A DNA stretch of 10,541 nucleotides from JAAUTS01 sp038250235 (GTDB lineage: Bacteria; Verrucomicrobiota; Verrucomicrobiia; Methylacidiphilales; JAAUTS01), in the NCBI GenBank assembly GCA_038250235.1, contig JBBSCO010000079.1:1-10541 (forward strand), written 5' to 3'. Positions 1-7,171 of this stretch are shown in pieces. The notes under the pieces were generated by a model. That model was not told the DNA's origin, did not search any database, and saw only the letters and a list, made by a program, of their open reading frames with translations. The position numbers were made by a program, and so were the translations under genes. Position 1 is the stretch's first letter; each line of letters starts with the position of its first letter.

Positions 1-114
1 CTTCCTCATCCCTCTTCTTATCCGTGTTCATCACCGCACTCCGGACGGATTCGTCCTTTGGCGAACGTGTAATCCTTGGTTTAAGCTGCACGGTTCCGGC
101 AAAAAGAAACGGGA

Positions 115-143
115 TGGACACCCGTAAACGGGGAAGATAATAT
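115..143 (+). promoter_or_regulatory. Weak candidate sigma-70 promoter of gnd
   Basis: TGGACA at 115-120 and TAATAT at 138-143 are separated by 17 bases, the standard spacing. Matches to consensus are 5/6 and 4/6. Transcription would start only about 6-8 bases before the gnd ATG, so the mRNA would be nearly leaderless. No Shine-Dalgarno sequence sits at the usual distance; the only purine run, GGGGAAG, is about 20 bases upstream. This is pattern matching only, and the true promoter may lie further upstream. Confidence 0.22.
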
Positions 144-155
144 CCAGCTCATTTT

Positions 156-1655
<1,500 letters not shown>

Positions 1656-1674
1656 CCAACACCGGAATGGAGGG

Positions 1675-1821
1675 CCCGCGAAACACGCGAAAAGACGCGA
1701 AAAGACGAGGGGATGCATTAAAAATAAAGGGAAATCGGCGTCACTTTACTGTGAACCTCTACCAAGGGATTTCTTAGAATGATTCTCTCTTTATTTCGCG
1801 CTTTTTCGCGTGTTTAGCGGG
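1675..1821. repeat. Short element with ~30-bp imperfect terminal inverted repeats (MITE-like)
   Basis: The left arm (1675-1706) begins CCCGCGAAACACGCGAAAA. The reverse complement of the right arm (1791-1821) begins CCCGCTAAACACGCGAAAAA. The arms match over about 30 bases with one mismatch early and small shifts near the inner end. They enclose about 85 bases with no open reading frame. The left arm also contains a tandem GACGCGAAAA-type repeat. The structure fills the space just after gnd. It resembles a non-autonomous miniature transposable element or a bacterial palindromic intergenic repeat. No transposase or clear target-site duplication was seen. Confidence 0.6.
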
Positions 1822-1827
1822 AAGGAG

Positions 1828-1876
1828 GTAGCTTGGGCAGTTCTCCTGGCGCGACTCTAGTAAATGCCCAAGCTAC
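1828..1876. repeat. Perfect 12-bp inverted repeat with repeat-family core in its loop
   Basis: GTAGCTTGGGCA (1828-1839) and TGCCCAAGCTAC (1865-1876) are perfect reverse complements around a 25-base loop. The loop carries TCTCCTGGCGCGACT, which resembles the core of the repeats at 3755-3840 and 6423-6490. No T-tract follows, so it is not a standard terminator. Together with the element at 1675-1821 it fills most of the 293-base gap between gnd and the TA module. It could fold in RNA as a cruciform-like hairpin or be a short interspersed palindrome. Confidence 0.65.
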
Positions 1877-1914
1877 GTAGAGGTTGTAATAAAATGGTGT
1901 CATGCTCAAGGGAC

Positions 1915-1945
1915 TTGACATAAGTATTTAAGAAAATACTATAAG
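1915..1945 (+). promoter_or_regulatory. Promoter of the intact TA operon
   Basis: A perfect -35 box TTGACA lies at 1915-1920. Two overlapping -10 candidates follow: TACTAT at 1937-1942 (16-base spacer, 4/6 match) and TATAAG at 1940-1945 (19-base spacer, 5/6 match). Either puts the transcription start at or within a few bases of the antitoxin ATG at 1949, so the mRNA may be leaderless. The spacer is AT-rich, unlike the surrounding GC-richer sequence. Confidence 0.5.
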
Positions 1946-1950
1946 AGTAT
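1923..1950. promoter_or_regulatory. Palindromic operator candidate for TA autoregulation
   Basis: AGTATTT (1923-1929) and AAATACT (1934-1940) form a perfect inverted repeat with a 4-base centre. A third half-site, AGTAT (1946-1950), makes a second inverted repeat with ATACT (1936-1940). The three half-sites cover the promoter spacer, the -10 region and the start codon, the usual position for a type II antitoxin-toxin complex to repress its own operon. The sequence pattern is seen directly; the regulatory role is inferred. Confidence 0.5.
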
Positions 1951-2221
1951 GGTTAAATATACCGACACCACGGTTAAGCTGGACGCTTCTGTTGTTAAAG
2001 AAGTTTCTTCCGTGCTGGAACCAGACCAGACCCTTACGGCTTACGTGCGTGAGGTGGTTTATCGGGACGTCAAACGGAAGAAGCTGAAACTGGCTTCCCG
2101 TGCGTATCGGGAGTTTCTGAAGCAGAATCCTGTTGAGAAAGAGGAGCTGGAAGTCTGGGAGAAGGCGGATCTGGTTTCGAGCCCATCGGAGATTTCCTCA
2201 GCGTCAAAACGTAAGCAATGA
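1949..2221 (+). CDS. Antitoxin, ribbon-helix-helix-like, partner of MazF/PemK toxin
   Basis: This 90-residue protein is predicted to neutralise the toxin encoded immediately downstream and to repress the shared promoter. Residues 7-13 (TTVKLDA) look like the beta-strand of a ribbon-helix-helix fold. Two helices follow, around VVKEVSSVL and TLTAYVREVVYRDVKRKK. The C-terminal half (about 50-90) is charged, with an ENP/W-type stretch (NPVEKEELEVWEKADL) and a disordered Ser/Lys-rich tail, typical of the part of an antitoxin that wraps its toxin. It ends in an ATGA overlap with the toxin start, the classic antitoxin-first TA arrangement. No Shine-Dalgarno sequence precedes the ATG, and the promoter is directly adjacent. 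The fold assignment is by eye; the TA role is strongly supported by position. Confidence 0.8.
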   Translation: MVKYTDTTVKLDASVVKEVSSVLEPDQTLTAYVREVVYRDVKRKKLKLASRAYREFLKQNPVEKEELEVWEKADLVSSPSEISSASKRKQ

Positions 2222-2544
2222 CACGGGGTTCCATTGTCTGGGTCAATCTTGGAGACGCGTCACCGCCGGAATTCGGCAAGGCGCGACCGGGTTTGGTTCT
2301 GTCGAATACGGAAGCCAACCTGTCCCTTTCCAGTGTGGTCATTCTGCCCATTTCTGCCCGCCCGGGCGTGATCTGGCCTTTGCGTCTGGCCATGCCTCGT
2401 ATCAGCGGGATGAAGCCCGGGTTTTTGGTTCTACCGGGTATCCGCCAGGTCAGCAAAGCACGCTTGCATGACGAGATGGGTGTGGTGGAAGATGAATTTC
2501 TAACCGAAGTCGAACAGGCCTTGAATGCCTATCTTGGAGAATAA
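2218..2544 (+). CDS. MazF/PemK-family mRNA interferase toxin
   Basis: This 108-residue protein is a probable sequence-specific endoribonuclease that cleaves mRNA when not bound by its antitoxin. The MazF/PemK fold is visible in order: RGSIVWVNLG (3-12), KARPGLVLSN (21-30, including the conserved Arg-Pro and the Ser-Asn end), a VVILPIS strand (40-46), and PGIRQVSKARLHDEMGVV (73-90), which matches the family's conserved IR-x(2)-K-x-RL segment. A helical C-terminus (93-106) closes the fold. Length is normal for the family. Its ATG overlaps the antitoxin stop by the ATGA arrangement, implying translational coupling. The gene appears full length and undamaged. The downstream kinase begins 4 bases after its stop, so read-through transcription from the TA promoter into that kinase is likely. 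Confidence 0.9.
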   Translation: MTRGSIVWVNLGDASPPEFGKARPGLVLSNTEANLSLSSVVILPISARPGVIWPLRLAMPRISGMKPGFLVLPGIRQVSKARLHDEMGVVEDEFLTEVEQALNAYLGE

Positions 2545-2548
2545 CCTT

Positions 2549-3646
2549 ATGTCACTCAAACTACGCGATCCCCAAACATGCCATTACGATGAAATCTCCC
2601 TGGGCGAAATCATGCTTCGCCTCGATCCGGGGGAGGGGCGCATTCGAACGGCCCGCCAGTTCAAAGCCTGGGAAGGCGGCGGCGAATACAACGTGGCCCG
2701 GGGGCTGCGCAAATGTTTCGGATTACGGACTGCAGTGGTGACGGCCTTTGTGGACAATGAAGTTGGGCACCTGATTGAAGACTTCATCATGCAGGGCGGG
2801 GTGGATACGCGGTTTATCAAATGGGCCAAGGATGACGGGATCGGGCGCACGGTGCGCAATGGGCTGAACTTCACCGAGCGCGGTTACGGTTTGCGCGGAG
2901 CGATCGGGGTTTCGGACCGTGGTAACTCGGCCGCCTCCCAGATCAAACCCGGGGATATCAACTGGGATGAAATCTTCGGGAAGCTCGGAGTCCGCTGGTT
3001 TCATACCGGCGGGATCTATGCGGCTCTTTCCGACTCCACACCGGAAGTTGTCATTGAAGCCGTCAAAGCGGCCAAGAAATACGGCACCATTGTTTCCTAC
3101 GATTTGAACTATCGTCCTTCGCTCTGGAAATCGATCGGTGGACAAAAGCGGGCCCAGGAAGTGAACCGGGAAATCGCGAAGTTTGTGGATGTCATGATCG
3201 GGAATGAAGAAGATTTTACTGCCTGCCTGGGTCTGGAAGTGGAAGGCATGGATGAGCACATTTCCACCATCGAGATCGACAAATTCAAGAAGATGATTGA
3301 AAAGGCAGTGAAGCAGTTCCCGAATTTTCAGGTGACGGCAACAACGCTGCGCACGGTGAAGAGCGCCTCGATCAATTCCTGGGGAGCGATCTGCTGGCAT
3401 GACGGAAAATTCTACGAATCCATTTACCGTCCGGATATTGAGATTCTGGATCGGGTAGGGGGAGGGGACAGCTTTGCCTCTGGATTGGCCTATGGCTTTC
3501 TGACGACGGGCGATGCGGAAAAGGCGGTGAATTACGGGGCGGCCCATGGAGCGCTGGCCATGACAACGCCGGGAGATACATCCATGGCGACGCTGGCTGA
3601 GGTGGAGAAGTTGATGTCTGGAGGTAGTGCCCGCGTCGTTCGTTGA
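2549..3646 (+). CDS. kdgK: PfkB-family carbohydrate kinase, probable 2-keto-3-deoxygluconate kinase
   Basis: This cytoplasmic ATP-dependent kinase probably phosphorylates 2-keto-3-deoxygluconate to KDPG, the substrate of the Entner-Doudoroff aldolase. The protein has 365 residues from the preferred start. SLGEIMLRLDP (17-27) and WEGGGEYNVARGL (41-53) form the N-terminal substrate-binding part. DLNYRPSLW in the middle is typical of KDG kinases. The second PfkB signature DRVGGGDSFASGLAYG holds the anion hole and catalytic base, with GGGD at 304-307 and Asp307 as the base; the family more often has GAGD. An ATG 24 bases upstream at 2525 lies inside the toxin gene. The ATG at 2549 is preferred because GGAG at 2536-2539 precedes it by 9 bases, one of the few good Shine-Dalgarno sites in the window. 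Family membership is firm. The exact substrate is inferred from motifs and from the nearby gluconate enzymes; a related sugar such as fructose or ribose cannot be excluded. Confidence 0.83.
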   Translation: MSLKLRDPQTCHYDEISLGEIMLRLDPGEGRIRTARQFKAWEGGGEYNVARGLRKCFGLRTAVVTAFVDNEVGHLIEDFIMQGGVDTRFIKWAKDDGIGRTVRNGLNFTERGYGLRGAIGVSDRGNSAASQIKPGDINWDEIFGKLGVRWFHTGGIYAALSDSTPEVVIEAVKAAKKYGTIVSYDLNYRPSLWKSIGGQKRAQEVNREIAKFVDVMIGNEEDFTACLGLEVEGMDEHISTIEIDKFKKMIEKAVKQFPNFQVTATTLRTVKSASINSWGAICWHDGKFYESIYRPDIEILDRVGGGDSFASGLAYGFLTTGDAEKAVNYGAAHGALAMTTPGDTSMATLAEVEKLMSGGSARVVR

Positions 3647-3653
3647 GATATCA

Positions 3654-3666
3654 CCCCGAGCCGGGG
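3654..3666. other. Small GC hairpin after kdgK
   Basis: CCCCG (3654-3658) pairs with CGGGG (3662-3666) across the 3-base loop AGC, eight bases after the kdgK stop. No T-run follows, so it is at best a weak or factor-assisted terminator or an mRNA 3'-end stabiliser. Confidence 0.3.
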
Positions 3667-3754
3667 CTTGATGAGAAACTTTAGTGAAAAAAGAATCGCA
3701 GTTTAAATTCATGTTATATCATTTTTATCTGAGTAAACGCCCCGGCAAAGGGAA

Positions 3755-3840
3755 GGGTTGGGCGAGATGCCCAACCCAACAGGCGGGTCTCCTGAGGCGA
3801 CTTTTCAAGACGCCTGCGCTCCTTCGAACCAAAATCCATT
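3755..3840. repeat. Intergenic palindromic repeat, copy upstream of gntK
   Basis: The left part is a perfect 9-bp hairpin: GGGTTGGGC (3755-3763), loop GAGAT, GCCCAACCC (3769-3777). The core then contains AGGCG (3795-3799) and CGCCT (3811-3815) enclosing ACTTTTCAAGA. From 3769 onward it aligns with the copy at 6423-6490; the shared stretch CTTTTCAAGACGCCT is identical. Open translation through this repeat in frame with gntK is an accident and should not be read as part of that protein. Confidence 0.75.
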
Positions 3841-3886
3841 TACCAGGATGCTCAGGCATCTTGACGTGGTATTATCCGTAAAATCC

Positions 3887-4384
3887 GTGGTTAAAAATCT
3901 TTTCATTGTTATGGGTGTGTCGGGCTGCGGAAAAAGCTCTATTGCGAGAGCACTGGCCCAAGCGCATGGCGGTCTCTATCTTGACGCGGATGATTTTCAT
4001 CCGGCTTCCAACAAGGCGAAGATGGCGCAGGGAATTCCGCTGACCGACGCGGATCGTTGGCCTTGGCTGGATATTCTGAGAGGGGAACTGGCCAAGGGAG
4101 CGGCTTCCGGAAAACCGTTCTTTCTGGCCTGTTCCGCCCTCAAGCAGAAATACCGCGACTACCTTTCCGAAGGTCAGGAGGGATTGCGTTTTGTGTATTT
4201 GAAGGGATCTTTTGAGCTGATCAGGGATCGGATGGCGGCGCGGAAAGATCATTTCATGCCGGTCAAACTTCTGGAAAGCCAGTTTGCCGCCCTGGAAGAA
4301 CCGCTGGATGCCATTGTGTTGGATATTGCCAGACCCGTGGATGAGTTGGTTTCCGTTTTCTCTGAAAAATTCAAAAAACCTTGA
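3887..4384 (+). CDS. gntK: Gluconokinase
   Basis: This cytoplasmic kinase converts gluconate and ATP to 6-phosphogluconate, the substrate of Gnd. From a GTG start at 3887 the protein has 165 residues, normal for the GntK/thermoresistant gluconokinase family. Residues 10-17 (GVSGCGKS) are the Walker A loop. LDADDFHPASNKAKM (32-46) followed by GIPLTDADRWPWL is the gluconate-binding signature. ACSALKQKYRDYL and DHFMPVKLLESQFAALEEP complete the family pattern. The reading frame stays open upstream to about 3758, but that part is a repeat found elsewhere in the window, so translation from there is unlikely. The GTG places VKNLFIVMGVSG at the N-terminus, as in relatives; no Shine-Dalgarno site supports it, and an ATG at 3848 is an alternative. 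The P-loop uses Cys14 where Ser is common. The function is firm; the start is not. Confidence 0.92.
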   Translation: MVKNLFIVMGVSGCGKSSIARALAQAHGGLYLDADDFHPASNKAKMAQGIPLTDADRWPWLDILRGELAKGAASGKPFFLACSALKQKYRDYLSEGQEGLRFVYLKGSFELIRDRMAARKDHFMPVKLLESQFAALEEPLDAIVLDIARPVDELVSVFSEKFKKP

Positions 4385-4547
4385 ATAGGAAACTTCCCGA
4401 TGTTGAATTCCATCATGTGTCTTCGCCCGAAATCTGGCTTGATGGCACGGGGTTCTTGCTTCCACGTTTTCCATAGAGTGTCCGGGACGTCTACAACGTG
4501 AGTGTTCGGCAGACCAGCCAGAACCCGGCCTGTTGTGAAATCCCAAA

Positions 4548-4575
4548 TTGAATCAAGAGGCAAACTTGTTATATT
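4548..4575 (+). promoter_or_regulatory. Candidate promoter of the decayed TA module
   Basis: TTGAAT (4548-4553, 4/6) and TATATT (4570-4575, 5/6) are separated by 16 bases. The implied start falls next to the tandem ATG codons at 4583 and 4586, the same nearly leaderless layout as the promoter of the intact TA module. The 198 bases between gntK and this module otherwise hold no recognisable gene. Confidence 0.35.
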
Positions 4576-4582
4576 GAGAACC

Positions 4583-4813
4583 ATGATGACCTTGGATTAG
4601 TCGGCCGAAGAAGTCAGTCAATTGCCTCCAGCGAAGCAGGTTGAACTGCTGGATCGCCTGACTCTCAGATTGCATCACGCCATGGACCCGGTTGTAGACA
4701 AGGCGTGGGAACGAGAATCCCAGCGCCGGCTTGCTGAATTGGAAAGCGGTCAGGTGCAGGGAATAAGGGGAGAGGAAGTGTCCAGGCGAGTCAGGCAGAT
4801 CACCGGGCGATGA
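4583..4813 (+). pseudogene. Antitoxin of RelB/addiction-module-component type, interrupted by in-frame TAG
   Basis: Read from ATG 4583, the frame gives five codons (MMTLD), then a TAG stop at 4598-4600, then SAEEVSQLPPAKQVELLDRL and a helical region ending in ERESQRRLAELESGQVQGIRGEEV and a short tail. The whole, with the stop ignored, matches the short 'putative addiction module component' antitoxins: an N-terminal helix with LPP-x-E/Q-LLDRL, a central W-x(3)-RRLAELESG, and a C-terminal EEV-x-RR segment. Its stop codon overlaps the ATG of the toxin relic by ATGA. A TTG at 4622 could restart a 63-residue product lacking about 13 residues, so partial function is possible. A sequencing error or stop-codon read-through are other explanations. 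The toxin is also damaged, so decay is the simplest reading. Confidence 0.75.
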
Positions 4814-5107
4814 AGCTCCCTTTTTTTCATCCGGAGGCGGAGAAAGAATACGCAGATGCGGCGATTTATTATACTGAGATTGATCCGGAGTTAGGCGGTC
4901 GTTTTTACGATGAGATGGAACGGCTGATCAGGGATATCAGAAATAATCCTGAACAGTTTTTCTGTGTAGAGTTTACCTTTTTGCAGGCACTTTTCCAACG
5001 TGTTCCCATATGCAGTGATATACGTTGATCTGCCAGAGCGGATACGAGTCATTGCGGTCATGCACGTAAGTCGTCATACTGATTATTGGAAAATGTGCTT
5101 GGACTGA
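4810..5107 (+). pseudogene. RelE/ParE-superfamily toxin, frameshifted
   Basis: The first frame encodes about 55 residues of a typical RelE/ParE toxin: FHPEAEKEYADAAIYYTEI, then ELGGRFYDEMERLIRDIRNNPEQF. It then runs off into an unrelated tail and stops at 5028. The rest of the family is found in the next frame, ending at TGA 5105-5107: HFSNVFPYAVIYVDLPERIR, then VIAVMHVSRHTDYW, matching the C-terminal strands FPY-x-I/VYY and I-V-AV-x-H-x-R-x-P/DYW. The +1 shift lies between about 4955 and 4990, near T-runs, and equals a 1-base gain or 2-base loss. Rejoined, the product would be about 98 residues, normal length. The intact protein would be a ribosome-dependent mRNA cutter or gyrase poison; as it stands, no active toxin is expected. 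A sequencing error cannot be excluded from one read of the sequence. Confidence 0.8.
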
Positions 5108-5148
5108 GTGTTGTAACTGAATAGTAGTTCAGAACAGTTACGGCCTTA

Positions 5149-6392
5149 TTGGACCCAGTCCTGTCTATTTGTCTGCTTTCATTTTGGAAGGCAGGACTTT
5201 TTGCCTGTGTCCTGAGCGCGGTGTTGGAGTTGTGCGGTGCTTTTGTCGGGGACACGTTGCGGCGTTGGACCCCGAGGGCGGCGATGCTTTCCACCCTGGC
5301 TGGAATTGCCATTACCTTTATTTCGATGGGTTTTGTTTTCCAGATGTTTGCTTCGCCCGCTATTGCGCTGATTCCCATGTTGTTGATTTTGATTTTCTAT
5401 GCGTCCGGAACCAAGCTGCCCATGGGCATTCCGGCGGGGAAGGTGGCGGTTCTGGTGGGGGTGGGCCTGGCATGGGGTCTGGGTGCCCTTGGTGTCGGAA
5501 GTTTTATACCGGATGCAACGCCGGTCAGATTAGGTTTTTACCCTCCCCAGCTTGCTGTGGGGGATTTGTGGAGTTTTCTGATTGAGGGTTCAGGCTGGAA
5601 ATATCTTTCCATCATTGTGCCGATGGGACTCTTCAATGTGATTGGTTCCTTGCAGTGCCTGGAGAGCGCGGCGGCGGCCGGGGACGACTACAAGACCCGT
5701 CCCTCTTTGTTGGCCAATGGTCTGGGTTCGCTGGTGGCGGCCTGTTTTGGGAGTGCCTTTTTGCCACCACGATTTATACCGGGCATCCGGGCTGGAAAGC
5801 CACGGGGACACGCAGCGTATAATCCACGATCAACGGTGTGGTTATCCTGCTGCTCTGTCGTTGCGGGGGGCTGACGCTGGTAATGAAGGTGATTCCGATT
5901 GAGGCGACTTTTGGAATCCTGTTGTGGATAGGGCTGATTATCATGGCGCAATGCTTTTAGAGAACGCCCAAGAACCATGCCCTTGCTGTGGCTATCGGAT
6001 TGGTGCCTTTGTAGGCGGCCTGGGCGTTGCTTTTGATTGAAACCATCTTGCGGGTGGCGGGAAGCAATCTGTTGGAATCGTTACCGAAATCCGGAACGCA
6101 GCTTTATCCGGAGGGGGTTATTTCATTGAGCCAAGGATTCCTGATTACATCGATGTTGTTATCCGCGATTCTGGTTTTTGTCATTGAACGGAAATTGCTA
6201 CATGCCGCAGCCTGGCTGATGGTGGCGGCGCTGTTGTCTTCCGTTGGATTGATTCATGCCTATACCCTGACGCCGGGGGGCGTGCAGAACAGTTTTGGTT
6301 TTTGGCAGGCACCGGCCTTCACCCTGAGTTATGCTTCGGTGGCTTTTATGCTGTTGGGTTGGCATTTCTGCAAACAAAAAGGCACGGACTGA
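5149..6392 (+). pseudogene. NCS2-type (xanthine/uracil-like) permease, truncated and multiply broken
   Basis: Two long frames and the sequence between them join into one multi-pass inner-membrane transporter. Frame 1 (5149 to about 5765) reads KAGLFACVLSAVLELCGAFVGDTLRR, TPRAAMLSTLAGIAITFISMG, and VPMGLFNVIGSLQCLESAAAAGDDY, hallmarks of the nucleobase-cation-symporter-2-like permeases. At about 5758-5768 a one-base gain shifts the frame. Translation then continues in the third frame as TTIYTGHPGWKATGTRSV, VIPIEATFGILLWIGLIIMAQCF and AAWALLLIETILRVAGSNLLES, broken by TAA 5820-5822, TAG 5958-5960 and TAG 6012-6014, and ends at TGA 6390-6392. The first 100 or more residues of the family (several membrane helices) are missing; stops at 5122 and 5125 close the frame upstream. 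Four independent lesions make sequencing error an unlikely full explanation. The substrate of the ancestor (purine, pyrimidine or other) cannot be told. Confidence 0.85.
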
Positions 6393-6407
6393 TCCGTGCC
6401 TTTTTTT
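6376..6407 (+). terminator. Strong intrinsic terminator of the permease relic
   Basis: GGCACGGA (6381-6388) and TCCGTGCC (6393-6400) form a perfect 8-bp GC-rich stem with the 4-base loop CTGA, followed by seven T residues (6401-6407). The A-run at 6376-6380 can extend pairing with the T-run, so it may also act on transcripts from the minus-strand sod gene. The loop contains the TGA stop codon of the permease frame, and the 5' arm encodes its last residues. Confidence 0.92.
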
Positions 6408-6422
6408 AAGGAAACACAAGAA

Positions 6423-6490
6423 GCCCGACCCAGGCGGCGGGTTTCCTAGAGCGGCTTTTCAAGACGCCTCCGCTCCTTTTAAGAACCAAG
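6423..6490. repeat. Intergenic palindromic repeat, copy between permease relic and sod
   Basis: GCCCGACCCA at 6423 begins an alignment with the copy at 3769. Shared blocks are GGCGGGT-TCCT, the identical CTTTTCAAGACGCCT, CGCTCCTT and AACCAA. GAGCGG (6449-6454) pairs with CCGCTC (6470-6475) over a 15-base loop, a different stem from that in the upstream copy, so foldability is kept although bases differ. It lies between the 3' ends of two convergent genes and holds no gene. Confidence 0.75.
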
Positions 6491-6528
6491 ATCACCCTGC
6501 CCGTAGGCCTGGTCAGCTTGATTTGGAC

Positions 6529-7140
6529 TTATTTGGCGGCAGCGTATTTTTTACCAACCACGTCCCAGTTGACGACGTTCCAGACGGCTTTCAGATAGTC
6601 CGGGCGTTTGTTCTGGTATTTGAGGTAATAAGCATGTTCCCAGACGTCGATTCCGAGGATGGGCTTGTGGCCGTCGGTCAAAGGGCTGTCCTGATTTGGG
6701 GTGGAGGTCACCGCGAGTTTGCCGCCGCCATCGACGATGAGCCAGGACCAGCCTGAACCGAAACGTGTAGTGCCGGCTTTTTCCATGGCTTCTTTAAGGG
6801 CATCGTAGCTGCCGAAGCTGGCTTTGATGTCATCGGCCAGTTTGCCGGTAGGGGCGGTGGCTCCGCCAGGGGCGAGGGTTTCCCAGAAAAGGGTGTGGTT
6901 GGCATGACCGCCGCCGTTGTTGCGGACTGCGGGACGGATGGCTTCGGGGACTTTGTTCAGGTTGCTGATGAGTTCGTCGATGGATTGGGAAGCCAGCTCG
7001 GGAGCGGCTTCGAGGGCTTTGTTCAGATTGTTGACGTAGGCCGCATGATGTTTGTCATGGTGGATTTCCATCGTGAGGGTATCGATGTGGGGTTCGAGGG
7101 CGTTTTTCGCGTAACCGAGTTCAGGTAGTGTATATGCCAT
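6529..7140 (-). CDS. sodA: Superoxide dismutase, Mn type
   Basis: This enzyme converts superoxide to hydrogen peroxide and oxygen. No signal peptide is seen, so it is cytoplasmic. The protein has 203 residues from the preferred start MAYTLPELGY, the standard N-terminus of the family; the frame extends 18 codons upstream without similarity. All four metal ligands are present: His27, His82 (in GGGHANHTLFW), Asp165 and His169 (in GIDVWEHAYY). Second-sphere His31 and Tyr35 are also present. Gly77 and Gln150 (TPNQDSPL), together with RFGSGWSWL, are the pattern of Mn rather than Fe enzymes, although cambialistic use cannot be ruled out. No Shine-Dalgarno site precedes the ATG. The gene is transcribed toward the permease relic and away from the hydrolase gene, so it is probably monocistronic. 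Confidence 0.96.
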   Translation of the reverse strand: MAYTLPELGYAKNALEPHIDTLTMEIHHDKHHAAYVNNLNKALEAAPELASQSIDELISNLNKVPEAIRPAVRNNGGGHANHTLFWETLAPGGATAPTGKLADDIKASFGSYDALKEAMEKAGTTRFGSGWSWLIVDGGGKLAVTSTPNQDSPLTDGHKPILGIDVWEHAYYLKYQNKRPDYLKAVWNVVNWDVVGKKYAAAK

Positions 7141-7171
7141 AAGTTTTAATTGGTTGTTGGTAGGAAGGTTT

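Noticed and set aside
43..60. GGACG-GATT-CGTCC hairpin followed by TTT as a terminator of an upstream gene
   Set aside because: The stem is only 5 bp and the T-run is three bases; no upstream gene is visible to support it.
1675..1876. CRISPR-like array
   Set aside because: The repeats are inverted pairs, not regularly spaced direct repeats with unique spacers, and no cas gene is present.
2723..3712. 329-codon minus-strand open frame opposite the PfkB kinase
   Set aside because: Length alone is striking, but the plus strand encodes a clear kinase with all signatures; the antisense translation has no family features.
5169..5585. 138-codon open frame overlapping the permease in another frame
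   Set aside because: The overlapping frame encodes clear transporter helices; this one is a shadow rich in Gly and Cys with no family match.
5958..6014. Permease TAG codons as recoded amino acids
   Set aside because: A TAA stop, a frameshift and an N-terminal truncation in the same gene make simple decay far more likely than recoding.
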